Shown here: positions 1 to 10,621 of the stretch, piece after piece
Numbering within the stretch: the stretch's first letter is position 1
Layout: each line of letters opens with the position of its first letter
DNA from: Coenobita brevimanus
Lineage: Eukaryota; Arthropoda; Malacostraca; Decapoda; Coenobitidae
NCBI GenBank assembly: GCA_032717465.1
Contig: CM064655.1
Location: 16,232,902-16,296,901 of the forward strand
Length of the DNA stretch: 64,000 nt
Reading direction: 5' to 3'
Notes under the pieces: model-generated
The model's input: only the letters and a program-made list of their open reading frames with translations
Databases searched by the model: none
What the model was told of the DNA's origin: nothing
Position numbers and translations under genes: made by a program

Positions 1-249
1 CAGCTGGCACACCCCACTGACCAACCACTCCATCCACTCGTACATTCCAAAGCTTATTCCTGACTATTCTTGAGCGATAGTTCTGAAATTTATGTGAGCT
101 CCATTTAGGATTTCTTATTATCATAACTAACAAACTGTTTCTCACAATTTAAAAATGTATAGGTACTTTGCCACTTACTTATTGTTCTCTATTACAATTT
201 TACATAATAGGTGTCATCCTGCAAAGATATAAGGAAGATTATGCATTAT
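1..249. other. No feature recognised
   Basis: AT-rich sequence before the first recognisable LINE homology. I see no open frame, splice-bounded exon or repeat unit shared with the rest of the window. It could be the unrecognisable 5' part of the LINE that follows. Confidence 0.4.
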
Positions 250-1820
250 CGCTGAGTGAAATTTTCTGGATACTCTGCCGCAACTTCTTAGGCTGACTGT
301 ACCAGAAGCAACCCATCTCTGGATCTCATCTCTTTTATGTTTCTGTCTGGAACCATGCTAAGTTTGTCCTTCTTTCTCCTAAAAATAACTTCACTCGTAC
401 TAAATGCTCTGAGCTCTCTGGCAAAATTAAATTCTTCCCACTCCTTCTGTTACCGTGCCGAAAACCTTTCTAACAACATTATTCATCATTCATCAATCTT
501 CTTTTCTACTCTGATGGCCCTACAACTGTTTCCTCAACTGATAATGCAGAACAATTTGCTCAGACCTTTTTCTGCCTTAAACAATTCTGGAGCTGTTCCT
601 CTATCGTTTTACCCCTTTGACTTCCTCAGGGCTGACATTAAAATTTCTATAACTGATGTGTTTTCTGCCACCAATAGTCTCAATACTAACAAGACATAAG
701 GGCCTAATGAGATCCCTCCTGTTGTTCTCAAGAATCGAGCTTCTGTGCTTACATCCTGCCTAGATAAACTCGTTCACCTTTGTCTATCAACTTATACCTT
801 TCCTTCTTGCTGGAAAGTGTTCCCATTCAGCCTGTCTCAGAGAAAGGTGACCATTTCCAGCCCTCTGAATATAACCCAAATGCTTTAACGTCCTGTATGT
901 CTAAAGTTTTTAAAACTATTCTTAACAACACATTTTAAAGCACCTTTCCTATAATAACCTACTTTCCAACTGTCAGTACAGGCTCTGCCAGGGATGCTCC
1001 GCTGGTGATCTTCTCACTTACCTTTCAGAATCCTGGTCATCCTCCTTTTGGGATTTTGGCAGAAACTTTGCCATTCCACTTGACATCTCAAAGGCATCTG
1101 ATCGTGTCTGGCATAAATCTTAACTTTCCAAACTGCCCTCTTACGATTTCTATCCTTTTATCTGTGCCTTCATCAATAGCTTCCTTTCTGGTCATTCTAT
1201 TGCTGCTGTTGTACACAGCCACCATTCTTCTCTTAGGGCTATTAATAGTGGTGTTCCTCAGGGTTTCATCCTATCACCAAATCTCTTTCTTCTGTTCCTC
1301 AGTGACCTAAGCTGTACATCTAACCCTATCCACTCATACACTGATCACTCAACCCTTCACTTTCCATCCACTTCCCACAGTGTCCATCTCAGCAGTTACT
1401 ACAACAAACAAGGAATAAGGCTATGGCAAACTTAATGCCTGACTTGGCTCACATCTCTGATTGGGGTAAATGTAATCTTGTTGCATTAATGCATCAATAA
1501 CTCAGTCTCCAAATCTTTCGACCCTCAAAATCCACCAAAGGAGTATCCTTAAACTGTTAACAATATTCAGCTCAATCTTGCATCATCTCTGAACATACTT
1601 GGGGTTTCAATCTTTTGTGATTTATCTTGGAAAGGTCATATTACCTCTTGTAAAATCTGCTTCTAAGAGATTAGGTGTGCTAAGCCAACTCCATGCCTTC
1701 TTTATCCCAGCACAGTTGTTGATTTTATACAGCGGTTTTATTTACCCATGTACAGTGTACAACTCTCATGTGTGAGGAGGCTCCTCACATACAGCTTTTC
1801 TCAACAAGGTGGAGTCAAAT
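250..1820 (+). pseudogene. Jockey-like LINE A, 5' segment (reverse transcriptase remnant)
   Basis: Degraded reverse transcriptase of a jockey-like non-LTR retrotransposon. Recognisable in shifting frames are GPNEIPPVVLKN (about 700-735), a TFPSCWK stretch (about 800), an LDISKA-like block (about 1080), NSGVPQG-like coding (about 1245), a decayed YADDS-type box read as SYTDHSTLH (about 1335) and the WGGSSHTA block near 1775. Frameshifts and stops are frequent, so it is dead. The reading stops at about 1820 just after GTGGAGTCAAA and resumes at about 10170, so the unit at 1834-10165 is an insertion. The same family recurs on the minus strand at 33880-34625. The jockey label rests on protein style only. 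Confidence 0.8.
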
Positions 1821-1833
1821 AGTACAGCCGTTA

Positions 1834-2165
1834 AGCGCAGATATCATAAAAATATTCCACAAGGTGATACTCGTAAAAGCATGGAATTTCCCACATTCTA
1901 TCTTTAGGCCCAAGAGATCATTTTCAGATAGGGAACTGCCTTGAGGGTCTAATCCTGTGACATTGGGTGACCTTCAAATTCTAGGTCAAGAGAAACATTA
2001 TTTTAGTGTGAGAGGTGTCTCTATCATGGCTGTTATTATTTATATAATCTTGGCAATGTATTGAAAAACACCTAGTCATCTCAAGGTTGTTCTCAAGGTG
2101 ACCTTGAATGAACTTTAAAGGTCAAGGTCAATGTCATACTGATATTCAGTGTATTTATTGTTTCT
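1834..2165. repeat. Left terminal inverted repeat
   Basis: Read on the opposite strand it matches 9838-10165 almost end to end with a few small gaps, for example a 5-base gap near the outer CATGCTTTT. The inner border is at CTGATATTCAGTGTATTTA. It contains TCAAGGTCA and the palindrome TCAAGGTGACCTTGA. Confidence 0.85.
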
Positions 2166-2639
2166 GGGAAGGAACCTTTTTCCTCCATAAAGTTCTGCAT
2201 GAGAGTACTGCTGTACCATGTGTGATGCCATGGGAATGATAATTATATGTTTTGTCATATAATTCACACAATGTGCTCTCAGTTTGTTATGGAATTAACA
2301 TGTTTATAACCTAATATTGGCCTAGAAATTGGCGACTTTGACTGAGCTAGCAACTTTCCGGTTTTCATTTTCAGGCATGTAGAAGAAGTTTCAATTGTCA
2401 GTTCAGTTCAGTTGCTCAACCCAGTGAAGAGATGTAATTATTCTCCTGAGAATCAGAATATTTTTGTTATGTATAACAATATTATTTTTATGGATTGGTG
2501 CATGGGCACAGATGCTACTGTGGACATTTCTCACAAGTTTTCTGCTCCCAGAGCTCCATGCTTTCAAGTTGCCATCATGTCCTTGAAGCAATTTCTGTTG
2601 CTAGACAGTTCACAGCCAAAAGCAGCAAAGTACCAAAAG
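2166..2639 (+). other. Non-coding leader of the TIR unit
   Basis: Sequence between the left TIR and the first clear homology of the unit's gene. A polypyrimidine stretch ending TTTTCAG near 2373 could be a splice acceptor. An open frame from 2412 runs without a stop into the CVLCQ motif at about 2670, so part of this may be coding. I recognise no domain in it. Confidence 0.4.
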
Positions 2640-3448
2640 ACTTCTGTCACTGACTGGGGACTGTGTGTACTGTGCCAGTCTGACAGTGGGGAAGCCATGA
2701 CATGTCCAGGAAGAAGTAAGAACCCAGAAACCAGAGGCACTGGTTACTCAACCCTGGCAAAAGACCTGCTAGAGTTCCAAGAAAAGGATTGTTTGCCTCT
2801 TCAAACTGATTTCAGTAGACTAGGTGACAGTTCTGGCTTAGTATCCACAATGACAGAGCACCAGGCCATTTGGCACAAGTCCTGTCGTGCCTAAGTCAAC
2901 AAGACCAAACTCCACCAGGCCGAGAAAAGAAGAGCTACCTCTGGAGAATGTAGCTCCACCAGCTCCCCACATAGCCTCGCAGCTCCTGACCTGCAGCCGA
3001 ATAGACTTCATTTGGGAAGTATATACCCCTAACAGCCTGAAAGCTTTTACGAGAGAAAGAAGCGGATTCAGCACCCGGAGAAGAGCTGTCTTCATCAAGG
3101 TTCCCAAACAAGTGGAAAGATATTTTACGTGTGGAGGAGAAAGAGAATGAACTCTTCACATTTCTGTCAGAGCAAATAGTGACAGTTGCAGCTGAGTCAA
3201 TTATGTGCTCAGTAACAACAGTAGATCTAACAGGCCCGGCCCCTTCCTCCCATGAAGAAGCCAACAGCCACATCTTCATACATGTGGCAGATGCTATCAG
3301 CAAGGGGTGCGCCAAGGTAGCTGTCCGTACAGTGGATACAGATGTTGTGGCCATTGTAGTAGCCCATATGGATGTCCTCAATCCTGAGGATATGCGGGTG
3401 ACATTTGGAACAGGCTCAAATACCAGGTTCATAACTGTTCCTGTGATT
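2640..3448 (+). pseudogene. TIR-unit gene, N-terminal and central segment (uncharacterised metazoan family)
   Basis: Matches from memory a multi-copy metazoan 'uncharacterized protein' family. In order: WGLCVLCQSDSGE (about 2658), GYSTLAKDLLEFQ, WHKSCRA (about 2872), then after a TAA stop NKTKLHQAEKR. In other frames follow IDFIWEVYTPNSLKAFTRE (about 3001-3057), ENELFTFLSEQIVTVAAES, then HEEANSHIFIHVADAISKG and VRTVDTDVVAIVVAHMDVL (about 3250-3375). The HEEA...DTDVV spacing of acidic residues recalls PIN/XPG-like nucleases; that is inference. At least one stop and two frame changes make it a pseudogene. It is cut at 3448 by a poly-T tract, the tail of an antisense LINE. Confidence 0.75.
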
Positions 3449-3485
<37 letters not shown>

Positions 3486-4838
3486 GAACGGAGGAAGGAA
3501 AAACAAATGGGGAAAAAAAAAAAAATCCATACACCAGATTACTGGTGTCCTCTGTTCATAAAATATCTGTAACAGTTAGACTTGAACAGTTATAGATTGA
3601 AATTTGGAGGAAAACAACTCTGGGGAAGCGAGTTCCAGAGGGATGAAGTTCGGGGAATGAAAGAATTCTGATAGGCAGAAGTTCTGCAGTATGGTTGAGT
3701 GACATTCCAGTCATGAGCGCTACCAGATGCCCGTGTAGCATGAGGGAAGGCATGGAGAGGTGGCACCATGGACACAACTTCGTCTGAGCATTTGCCAAAA
3801 AAATATCTGTAAAATAATGCAAGGGAGGCAACATTCCTTCTTACTTGCAGGGGAGGTAGTTTATATGCAATGGCAGGGTTGTTAATGATTCTAACAGCTT
3901 TATTCTGAATTTTGTCTAGTTGTCTTAATGCAACCTCTCCACAACCAATCCACAAGGGTGAGCAATATTCAAGCTGAGAGCGCACATGACTCTTATAAAT
4001 TATAGCTAACTGCTCATCGGCAAAGAAGTTACGGACTCTGTACAATAATCCAAGTTTCTTTGAGGCGGTTTTAGCAAGTGATCTGACATGAGAGGTCCAC
4101 CTGAGGGCACTGTTAAGTGAGACACCAAGAATTTCAATACTTTTGGAGATGGGAATATTAGTAGCACTGAAGGTAATGTACGAATCTGGTAATATCTGTC
4201 TATTAGTAAACTGTATATATTTAGTTTTACTAGCATTAAAAGAGACAAGGTTGTTTTGTCCCAATTCACTGATTGTAGATAGATCTTGATTTATGGAGAT
4301 GGCTGTACTGAGTTGAGAGGTTGACATATTAGACTTTGTAACTGGATGTCTGAATGTGAATGAACTATGTAGTGTTGAGTCATCTGCATATGAGTGAATG
4401 GGATTGTGAGTGACAGATAAGAGATCATTAATATGAACCAGAAATAGGGTTGGCGCCAGAACTGATCCCTGCAGCACGCCGGCGTTAACTGAGTGGAAAT
4501 TCGAATATACATCATCTACTTTTACTCTTATTTTCCTGTCACTAAGATAAGAAGAAATCAAAGGAACAAAAGACGTTAGTCCATAGCAAGGGAGTTTGGA
4601 CAGCAGGGAACGGTGCCATACTCTGTCAAAAGCTTTAGAGATATCAAGAGCTACTGCATGAGTTTCTCCAAAAAGATCAATTGATTGATGGATGGTATGA
4701 GTTAAGAGATTGAGTATGTCAATGGTGGATCTTTCGCAGCGAAAACCGTATTGTCTATCACTAATTAAGTTGTTGGATTCAAGATGTTTAACAATATGCT
4801 TATCAATTAAAGTTTCAAATACCTTACCAAGAGAAGAT
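3449..4838 (-). mobile_element. Antisense 5'-truncated jockey-like LINE with poly-A tail
   Basis: A plus-strand run of about 30 T at 3449-3481 is the poly-A tail of a minus-strand LINE. The main frame (3590-4561) carries GVLQGSVLAPTLF, HSYADDSTLH (intact YADD), LEILGV-like and LEYCSPLWIGCG motifs and ends SLWNSLPQSCFPPNFNL. Minus-strand coding extends upstream to about 4835 (QYGFRCERSTIDIL, VALDISKAFDRVWHRSLLSKLP), so the track's methionine is not the true start. The endonuclease is missing, as expected of 5' truncation. It split the TIR-unit gene; TGTGA on both sides (3441-3445 and 4841-4845) is a candidate target duplication, and removing the insert restores the host frame. One long frame without stops suggests it is fairly young. 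Confidence 0.85.
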
Positions 4839-5187
4839 GTGACAGCTGGTGCTTGTGCACTAGGGACTCAGAAATCTGCTGTGTCACCTCTCTTTCACAC
4901 ATTCACAGGTTGTGACATAACCTCGGCATTCAGTAGAATAGGGAAGAAGACGGCTTGGGATATGTGAAACATCTACCCTGAGGTTACTGATGCCTTTCAG
5001 GAGCTGAGCAACACATAGAACATCTCTGAGAAAGGAGAGTCCCTTATCAAGAGATCTGTCATCCTTATGTATGACAGGATAAGTGACCTGCTTAACATCA
5101 ACATTGCCAGGAATGAAATGTTCACCAAAAAAATCAAGGACTATACAGAGCATTCCTCCCACAAAGGCAGCTCAACAGGAACACACG
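4839..5187 (+). pseudogene. TIR-unit gene, central segment (HTFTGCD motif)
   Basis: Continues the gene after the antisense LINE: ALGTQKSAVSPLFHTFTGCD (about 4857-4915), SAFSRIGKKTAWDM, then a TGA where the family usually has W/K, then IYPEVTDAFQELSNT, another stop, ISEKGESLIKR, VILMYDRISDLLN, NEMFTKKI and KAAQQEHT. Frame and spacing fit the family closely. It stops at HT at about 5187 and resumes at KRVSLQ at about 9441, which fixes the borders of the CR1-like insertion. Two in-frame stops mean it is not functional as it stands. Confidence 0.75.
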
Positions 5188-5406
5188 AACGAACAGCCGG
5201 AGAGAGCAGACGTCCCAGCCATCGCTGCTAACCTTAAGTAGTTTTAGGAATTTTGTCTGTCCTGTCTCCTAAGGTCTTATCTTAAATTTAAAATAATGAA
5301 AGTTAATAGACTACCAAAAATGTAAAGATTTATTGGCTAAAGTATACATGAATGTTTGTAGTTTTTTTTCGGTAACAGCTGTTTAGATACTTAACCAACA
5401 TTAAAC

Positions 5407-6300
5407 ATGGCCGAAAATGTAAACAATGAGGGACTCGAATTTCAAGGATGTGATACAAATACCAATGTCATGGACCTGGTTAAAACATTAATTATGAGGA
5501 TTAGTGAACTTGAAAAGAAAGTAGAGAATCTAGTGATAAATGATGTGTCTGAAAATACGGATACTACCATACAGAGTCTGACCCAATCCAAAGAAACAGC
5601 GAATGAAGAGATTCGAAATTTGAAGCGGGAAAATGTTGAATTGAGGAGGAAACTAGAAGAGAGTACTAATAAAACGGACAAGGTGAGTAATGTATTAGAA
5701 GAGCAGAAGGCAAAGTGGGCACATGTAGAAGAAGAACAGAAAGAAGTGGTCAGCTTAAGAGAGATCATCCAAGAAGAATGGGAAATGAACAAGAAAAAAA
5801 TGGAAGAAAATGTAGTGAAAATACTGAAGAAAAAAGAGAAAATAGTGAGAGAAACTGTAGAAAGGAACAGATGTGTAGTAATATTTGGAAACAGGAAAGA
5901 GGAAGAAAAGGTTAGGTTCGTAAGACTCGAGAGAGACATGAACCTGGTGAGAGGAATATTAGGCAAGATTGACCCTGAAGGAAACAAGTGGGTAAAAGAA
6001 ATTGAGGAAGTAAGGAGGATAGGGCCTTATAAGAAAGGGGAAACAAGACCAGTGAGAGTCAAGTTTACATCAGAAAGTGTAATAAATGAGATACTTAAAG
6101 TGACTTGGAAATTAAGCAAAGAGGCGGGGATGGAAAATATTATAATACGAAAAGATCTGAATGAAGAAGAAAGAGAAGTTTTAAAATCATTAAAGGAAGA
6201 AGTAAAGGGAAAAAATTATAAGAGGACAGAGGAAGAATGTAATACTTTTTTTTGGAGAGTATTGGATATGAAAGTAAGGAAGTGGTATTTAAGGAAATAG
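5407..6300 (+). CDS. CR1-like ORF1 protein (nucleic-acid-binding, coiled coil)
   Basis: Uninterrupted 297-residue frame, the first ATG after the leader. Residues about 20-150 are rich in E, K and L with heptad-like spacing (ELEKKVENL, ELRRKLEES), indicating a coiled coil. From about residue 158 a VVIFGNRKEEE strand begins a region resembling the RRM-like and C-terminal domains of LINE ORF1 proteins (VRRIGPYKKGETRPVRVKF, then IIIRKDLNEEEREVLKSLKE). The expected role is binding element RNA and acting as a chaperone in the ribonucleoprotein. ORF2 starts inside its last 49 bases in another frame. It has no stop, although ORF2 is broken. Confidence 0.8.
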   Translation: MAENVNNEGLEFQGCDTNTNVMDLVKTLIMRISELEKKVENLVINDVSENTDTTIQSLTQSKETANEEIRNLKRENVELRRKLEESTNKTDKVSNVLEEQKAKWAHVEEEQKEVVSLREIIQEEWEMNKKKMEENVVKILKKKEKIVRETVERNRCVVIFGNRKEEEKVRFVRLERDMNLVRGILGKIDPEGNKWVKEIEEVRRIGPYKKGETRPVRVKFTSESVINEILKVTWKLSKEAGMENIIIRKDLNEEEREVLKSLKEEVKGKNYKRTEEECNTFFWRVLDMKVRKWYLRK

Positions 6301-9220
6301 AAGTGAAGGAAACTAAGGGGGATGGCTGTGAAAGATCAGAAGTTGAGGAAGTGGTGCGGATAGAGAGTAGGAGAGAAGAGGGTATTAAAAACGTCAAAAA
6401 TAATTTGAAGGTGATATATACTAATGTTGATGGTTTCATATCGACAAGGATCGAAATTAACGATTTCTTGAGAGAACATGAACCTGATGTCATGTGCTCT
6501 GTAGAGACCAAATTAAGAGAAGATATTGATGTTCATTTGGGAGATGGTAAATACAAACTGTGGAGAAAAGACAGGAAAGAAAAAAAGGGAGGAGGAGTTA
6601 TGATAGCAGTGAAGAACAACATAAATGTAGATACTGTGGAAATGGGAGAAGGCAGGGCTGAAGTGATATATATGAAATTAGAAACTGGAGAAAATGTTAA
6701 GCGAGATATGGCGGTAGTGTATGTTCCCCCAAAGACGAGAGCATGGAATGATGACGAATACCAGATGTTGTCAGATATGGCTAGCTATTTGCAAAAAATA
6801 ATTGAGAAAAGCAATAATTTTAGTGGGTGACTTTAACTGTAAAGAGGTGAACTAGGAGGAATGGTACTCGGAAGGTGGCGAGGATTTATGGGGCACTATG
6901 TTATTAAATATAATAATGAATAATGTGATGACGCAGTGGGTCAAAGAAGAGACACGGTTTCGAGGTGAGGACACACCAGCAAGGTTAGATTTACTGTTCA
7001 CCAAAGAACCCGATGTAACAGAATCACTGAAATATCTCTGTCCTTTAGGAAAAAGTGATCATGTGGTCATTGAGTTCCAGATGTTAATAGGGAACGTCGT
7101 GCCAAGAGACGAGCTTCATAGACAGGGAAGATACAACTTTGGGAAAGCAAATTTTACAGGACTGAGAAACTTTTTTGAAAATGCGGATTGGAGAAAATTC
7201 AGAGAAACGAGAGATACAGAAGAAGTGGGATATCTTTCTAGACCTCTATAATTTGGGAGTGGAAAAATTTGTACCAAGAGTAAGAGGGAAAGAACAGGAA
7301 AAAGGAGTGGTTTAATAGAAGGTGTATGATAGCAAAAAAAGAGAGAGATAAGGCATGGAACAATTGGAGAAAGAGAGGTAAGAACAGAACAAAGGAAGAA
7401 TATAAAAGAACAAGAAATGAATACACAAGAATACGTAGGGAAGAAGAAAGGAATTTTGAAAAAGGTATAATAGACAAATGCAAGGATGAACCCAAACTGT
7501 TTTATAGATTTGTTAATGGCAAACTGAAACAAAAGGAAGGAATCACTAAACTGAAAGTAGAAGGAGAGGTCTTTAAGGATGCGGCAATGCAAGCAGAAAT
7601 AATGAACAAACGTTTCCAGTCAGTTTTCACTAAAGAAAAGGAGCTTCTGGAAGGGGAGGGAGTGATTAGAAATGTTCTGGTGATAAAAGATATAAAAGTG
7701 GAGGTACAGGAAGTGTATAAATTACTGGAAACTCAAGATGTAAGGAAAGCCCCAGGACCTGATGGAATTTCTAATTGGGTACTGAAGGAATGCAGAGAAC
7801 AACTGGCAGATAAAATTCACAGTTTAATCGTATGCTCACTGGAAGAGGGGAAAGTGCCACAAGAATGAAAGAGGGCAACTGTGGTACCAATTTACAAGGG
7901 AGGAAACAGGGAAGAACCCCTGAATTATAGACCAGTGTCTCTAACCAGCATGGTCGCAAAATTGTGTGAGAGAATCCTGAAAGGCAGATGGATAAAATAT
8001 CTGGAAGAGACGAATATTTTGGCTGAATGTCAGTTTGGATTCAGAAGTGGAAGGTCATGTGTTTCTAACTTGTTGAGCTTTTACTCAAGAGCAATTGCCG
8101 TGGTACAGGAGAGAGATGGTTGGGTGGATTGTGTGTACTTAGACTTAGGGAAGGCCTTTGACAAGGCACCTCATTAAAGACTAATGTGGAAACTAGAATA
8201 TATAGGAGGACTGAAGGGGAAACTTCTGGAATGGATGAGAGACTTTTTGAGAGACAGACAAATGAGGACAGTAATAAAGGATAGGATGTCTGGATGGAGG
8301 GAAGTAACAAGTGGAGTCCCTCAAGGCTTGGTGTTGGCGCCAGTAATGTTCCTGATTTACGTAAATGATATGGTAGATGGAGTGAACAGTTATGCAAGTC
8401 TGTTTGCTGATGATGTAAAGATCTTGAGGAAGGTAGAGGTTGAGGAGGATTGTAAAATACTGCAGGAGGATTTGGATAGGATACACAATTGGAGCCGGAC
8501 GTGGGAAATGAAATTTAATGTAAAGAAATGTAAAATATTGGAAATGGGTAAAAGTACCAGGAGGCCATCATCGAATTATTTGTTGGGTAATGAATTAATC
8601 ACAAAAAGGAGAGAAGAGAAAGATTTGGGAGTGCTGGTCGAAGATAGTTTGTCACCAGAAAAGCACAATAACAAGATAGTTGGAGAGACTTATAAACTCT
8701 TGACTAACATAAGAGTAGCATTTCATTATATGAATGAGGAGATGATGAAAAAATTGATAGTGGCAATGATCCGCCTCAGGTTAGAATATGCAGCGGTAGT
8801 GTGGTCCCCACACAAAAAGAAAGATATAAACAAGCTTGAGAGAATACAAAGAACAGCAACCAAGATGGTCCCTAGTCTGACAGACCTGTCATACAAAGAG
8901 AGGCTGGAAAAACTGAATTTGCCTTCCTTAGAGGAAAGGAGAAAGAGGGGAGACATGATTGCAGTGTTCAGGACCATGGTGGGAGTAGATAAAATTGACA
9001 AAGAAGATCTGTTTGTATAGGATAAGAGAGCAACAAGAGGACTCGGAATGAAATTAAAAAAGTCAAGCTGCTTGAAGGATATCAAGAAATATAGCTTTCC
9101 TTACAGAAGTATAGACTTATGGAATAGCCTGGACAAAGAGATTGTCCAGTCTAAAAACTTAAACGAGTTTAAAGCCAAATTTGACTTATTGAGAAACAGC
9201 GATGGAAACCCACGAGCATA
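6252..9220 (+). pseudogene. CR1-like ORF2, endonuclease and reverse transcriptase, frameshifted
   Basis: APE endonuclease: YTNVDG (about 6420), CSVETKL with catalytic E (about 6500), VGDFNC (about 6825) and SDHVVIEF (about 7057). Reverse transcriptase: KAPGPDGISNW (about 7750), PLNYRPVSLTS, QFGFRSGRSC, VYLDLGKAFDKAPH (about 8140), GVPQGLVLAPVMF (about 8315), SLFADDVKIL (about 8400). C-terminal LEYAAVVWSPHKKKD and RIQRTATKM follow. Relative to the intact copy at 47-49 kb it has frameshifts near 6825, 7230 and 7285 and nonsense changes near 7867 (W to stop), 8176 (K to stop) and 9019 (W to stop). It cannot mobilise itself, yet all domains are present in order. Confidence 0.88.
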
Positions 9221-9436
9221 GTACATTCTGTGTATATCACAATTAGGTATATTAGGTAAATACTTAAATATTTGTAACGACTTAGACAAAGAGGTGGTGC
9301 ATGAGAAAAACATTCATGTGTGTAAAGGTAGACTTGATAAATGTGGATATGGAGACAGGACAACACGAGCATTGCTCAATTCCTGTATACTACAAATAGG
9401 TAAATACAAAAAATAGGTAAATACAAATAGGTAAAT

Positions 9437-9712
9437 ACACCAAGCGTGTCAGTCTGCAAAGTCAAATCTGGATCAGGCCTCTGATCGTGTGCAGCAGCTG
9501 CCAGATGCAGTGGACTGTGGCTGGATCAAGGACAGACATGAATGGAAGCCACGTTGGTCAAGACTTCTCCAGGTATCACAGTCCTGCTATGAACTGATTC
9601 ACTGCAGCTGTAAAACATTCTGCACTGGATGATGCAGATGTTCCAAAGCAGAACTCAGATGCACGTCCCTGTGCGCATGTTCAGAGGACTGTTATGACAA
9701 CTGAAGACTTAT
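9437..9712 (+). pseudogene. TIR-unit gene, C-terminal cysteine-rich segment
   Basis: KRVSLQSQIW directly follows the CR1-like tail and completes the HT|KRVSLQ junction. After a frameshift comes DCGWIKDRHEWKPRWSRL, LLQVSQSCYELIHCSCKT, then a TGA, then CRCSKAELRCTSLCACSEDC and a stop near 9712. The cysteine spacing (CSCKTFC...CRCSKAELRC..LCACSEDC) suggests a metal-binding C-terminal domain, typical of this family as I remember it. Function unknown. Confidence 0.72.
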
Positions 9713-9837
9713 GCTACTGCTTCGTTGATAAAACTGTGACTTTGACCTTGGTAGCTGATATTAACCCTGCAACGTCATCAAAGTTCCAGCACCAAATAAA
9801 ATATTGCATCTATCTCCATGTTATATTAGCCAAATTT
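9713..9837 (+). other. 3' untranslated part of the TIR unit
   Basis: Short AT-rich stretch between the last cysteine motif and the right TIR. No motif recognised beyond the AATAAA at about 9795-9801, which could be a polyadenylation signal. Confidence 0.4.
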
Positions 9838-10165
9838 CTTTCTCTAAATACACTGAATATCAGTATGACATTGACCTTGACCTAAAAGGTTCATTCAAGA
9901 TCATTTCAAGAACTACAACCAAGAGATGACTAGGTGTTTTTCAATAAATTACCAAGATGATATAAAAGATAACAGCCATGACAGAGACACCTCTTACCCT
10001 AAAATGATGTTTCCTTTGACCTAGAATTTGAAGGTCACCCAATGTCACAGGATTAGACCCTCAAAGTGGTTCCCTATCTGAAAATGATCTCTTAGGCCTA
10101 ATGATATAATGTGGGAAATTCCATGCTTTTATCACCTTGTGCACAATTTTTATGATATCTGCTCT
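9838..10165. repeat. Right terminal inverted repeat
   Basis: Inverted counterpart of 1834-2165. Shared blocks, written on the plus strand here, include CACTGAATATCAGTATGACA, TGACCTTGACCT, CCCAATGTCACAGGATTAGA and CCCTATCTGAAAATGATCTC. The outer edge reads ATGATATCTGC. Confidence 0.85.
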
Positions 10166-10475
10166 ACTAAAAGCCTTTTTATCTCATTAACTTTCCTGTT
10201 CTTATTGGCTCCCTTCAACCCGTCTCTTAGTCACACTGTTGCATCTTTATCTTTCTATTGCTGCTTCAATATTTACTGCTCCTCTGAACTGTTTGCTTGC
10301 ATCCCTCCACCACTACAACAGGTGAGCAGCACCCATTTAACAGGAAACATCCCTTTTCTATCCAATTCTTTAATGCAAGAGTTAACTGTTACTCCTAGTC
10401 CTTCATGTATGCAGCAGGTCAACTCTGGAACTCTTCCTCTGTCTGTATTTCCTAATGCATATGACTTCCAGTCTT
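10166..10475 (+). pseudogene. LINE A, middle segment
   Basis: Resumes LINE A after the TIR unit. Near 10166 the reading is AFLLINSP-like, then C-terminal blocks LLLQYLLL, FFNARVN (about 10370) and LWNSSSVCISLMHMTSSLL. The coding runs to AGTCTTTTAA at 10471-10479 and is cut there by the TTAA element; it resumes at 12415. Several frame changes. Confidence 0.72.
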
Positions 10476-10621
10476 TTAACCCCTTAACTGCTGAGATGTC
10501 GGAAGCGTGCTGTGCCCGTTCCGTGGGGATAATTGCACTCCAACTGACTTATTAAAAATATTTGCCAAAAATCAGTTATTAGTCCTAGAATACTATAATT
10601 ATATACGCTTATGGCACATAC

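Larger units (their letters stand above)
5188..9436 (+). mobile_element. Full-length CR1-like LINE, copy 1
   Basis: About 4.25 kb with a ~220-bp 5' leader, ORF1 (5407-6300), ORF2 (6252-9220) and a 3' end made of short imperfect repeats of ATAGGTAAATAC (about 9365-9436) in place of poly-A. Borders come from restoring the TIR-unit gene frame; ACAC is present at both junctions and may be a short target duplication. The CR1-like label rests on an APE endonuclease, a FADD-box reverse transcriptase and the repeat tail. A second, 5'-truncated copy lies at 47528-49680. Confidence 0.85.
1834..10165. mobile_element. 8.3-kb DNA transposon-like unit with ~330-bp terminal inverted repeats
   Basis: The first and last ~330 bp are inverted copies of each other, and the unit sits inside LINE A, whose coding picks up again on the far side. 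Inside lies a plus-strand gene of an uncharacterised metazoan family (segments 2640-3448, 4839-5187 and 9437-9712), later broken by an antisense LINE and a CR1-like LINE. Without those the unit would be about 2.7 kb. The outermost bases are degraded: GCAGATATCAT on the left faces ATGATATCTGC on the right, with TAGTA/TACTA further out, so the target-site duplication is not certain. The superfamily is unassigned. An alternative is a gene that happened to be captured between foldback repeats. Confidence 0.72.
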
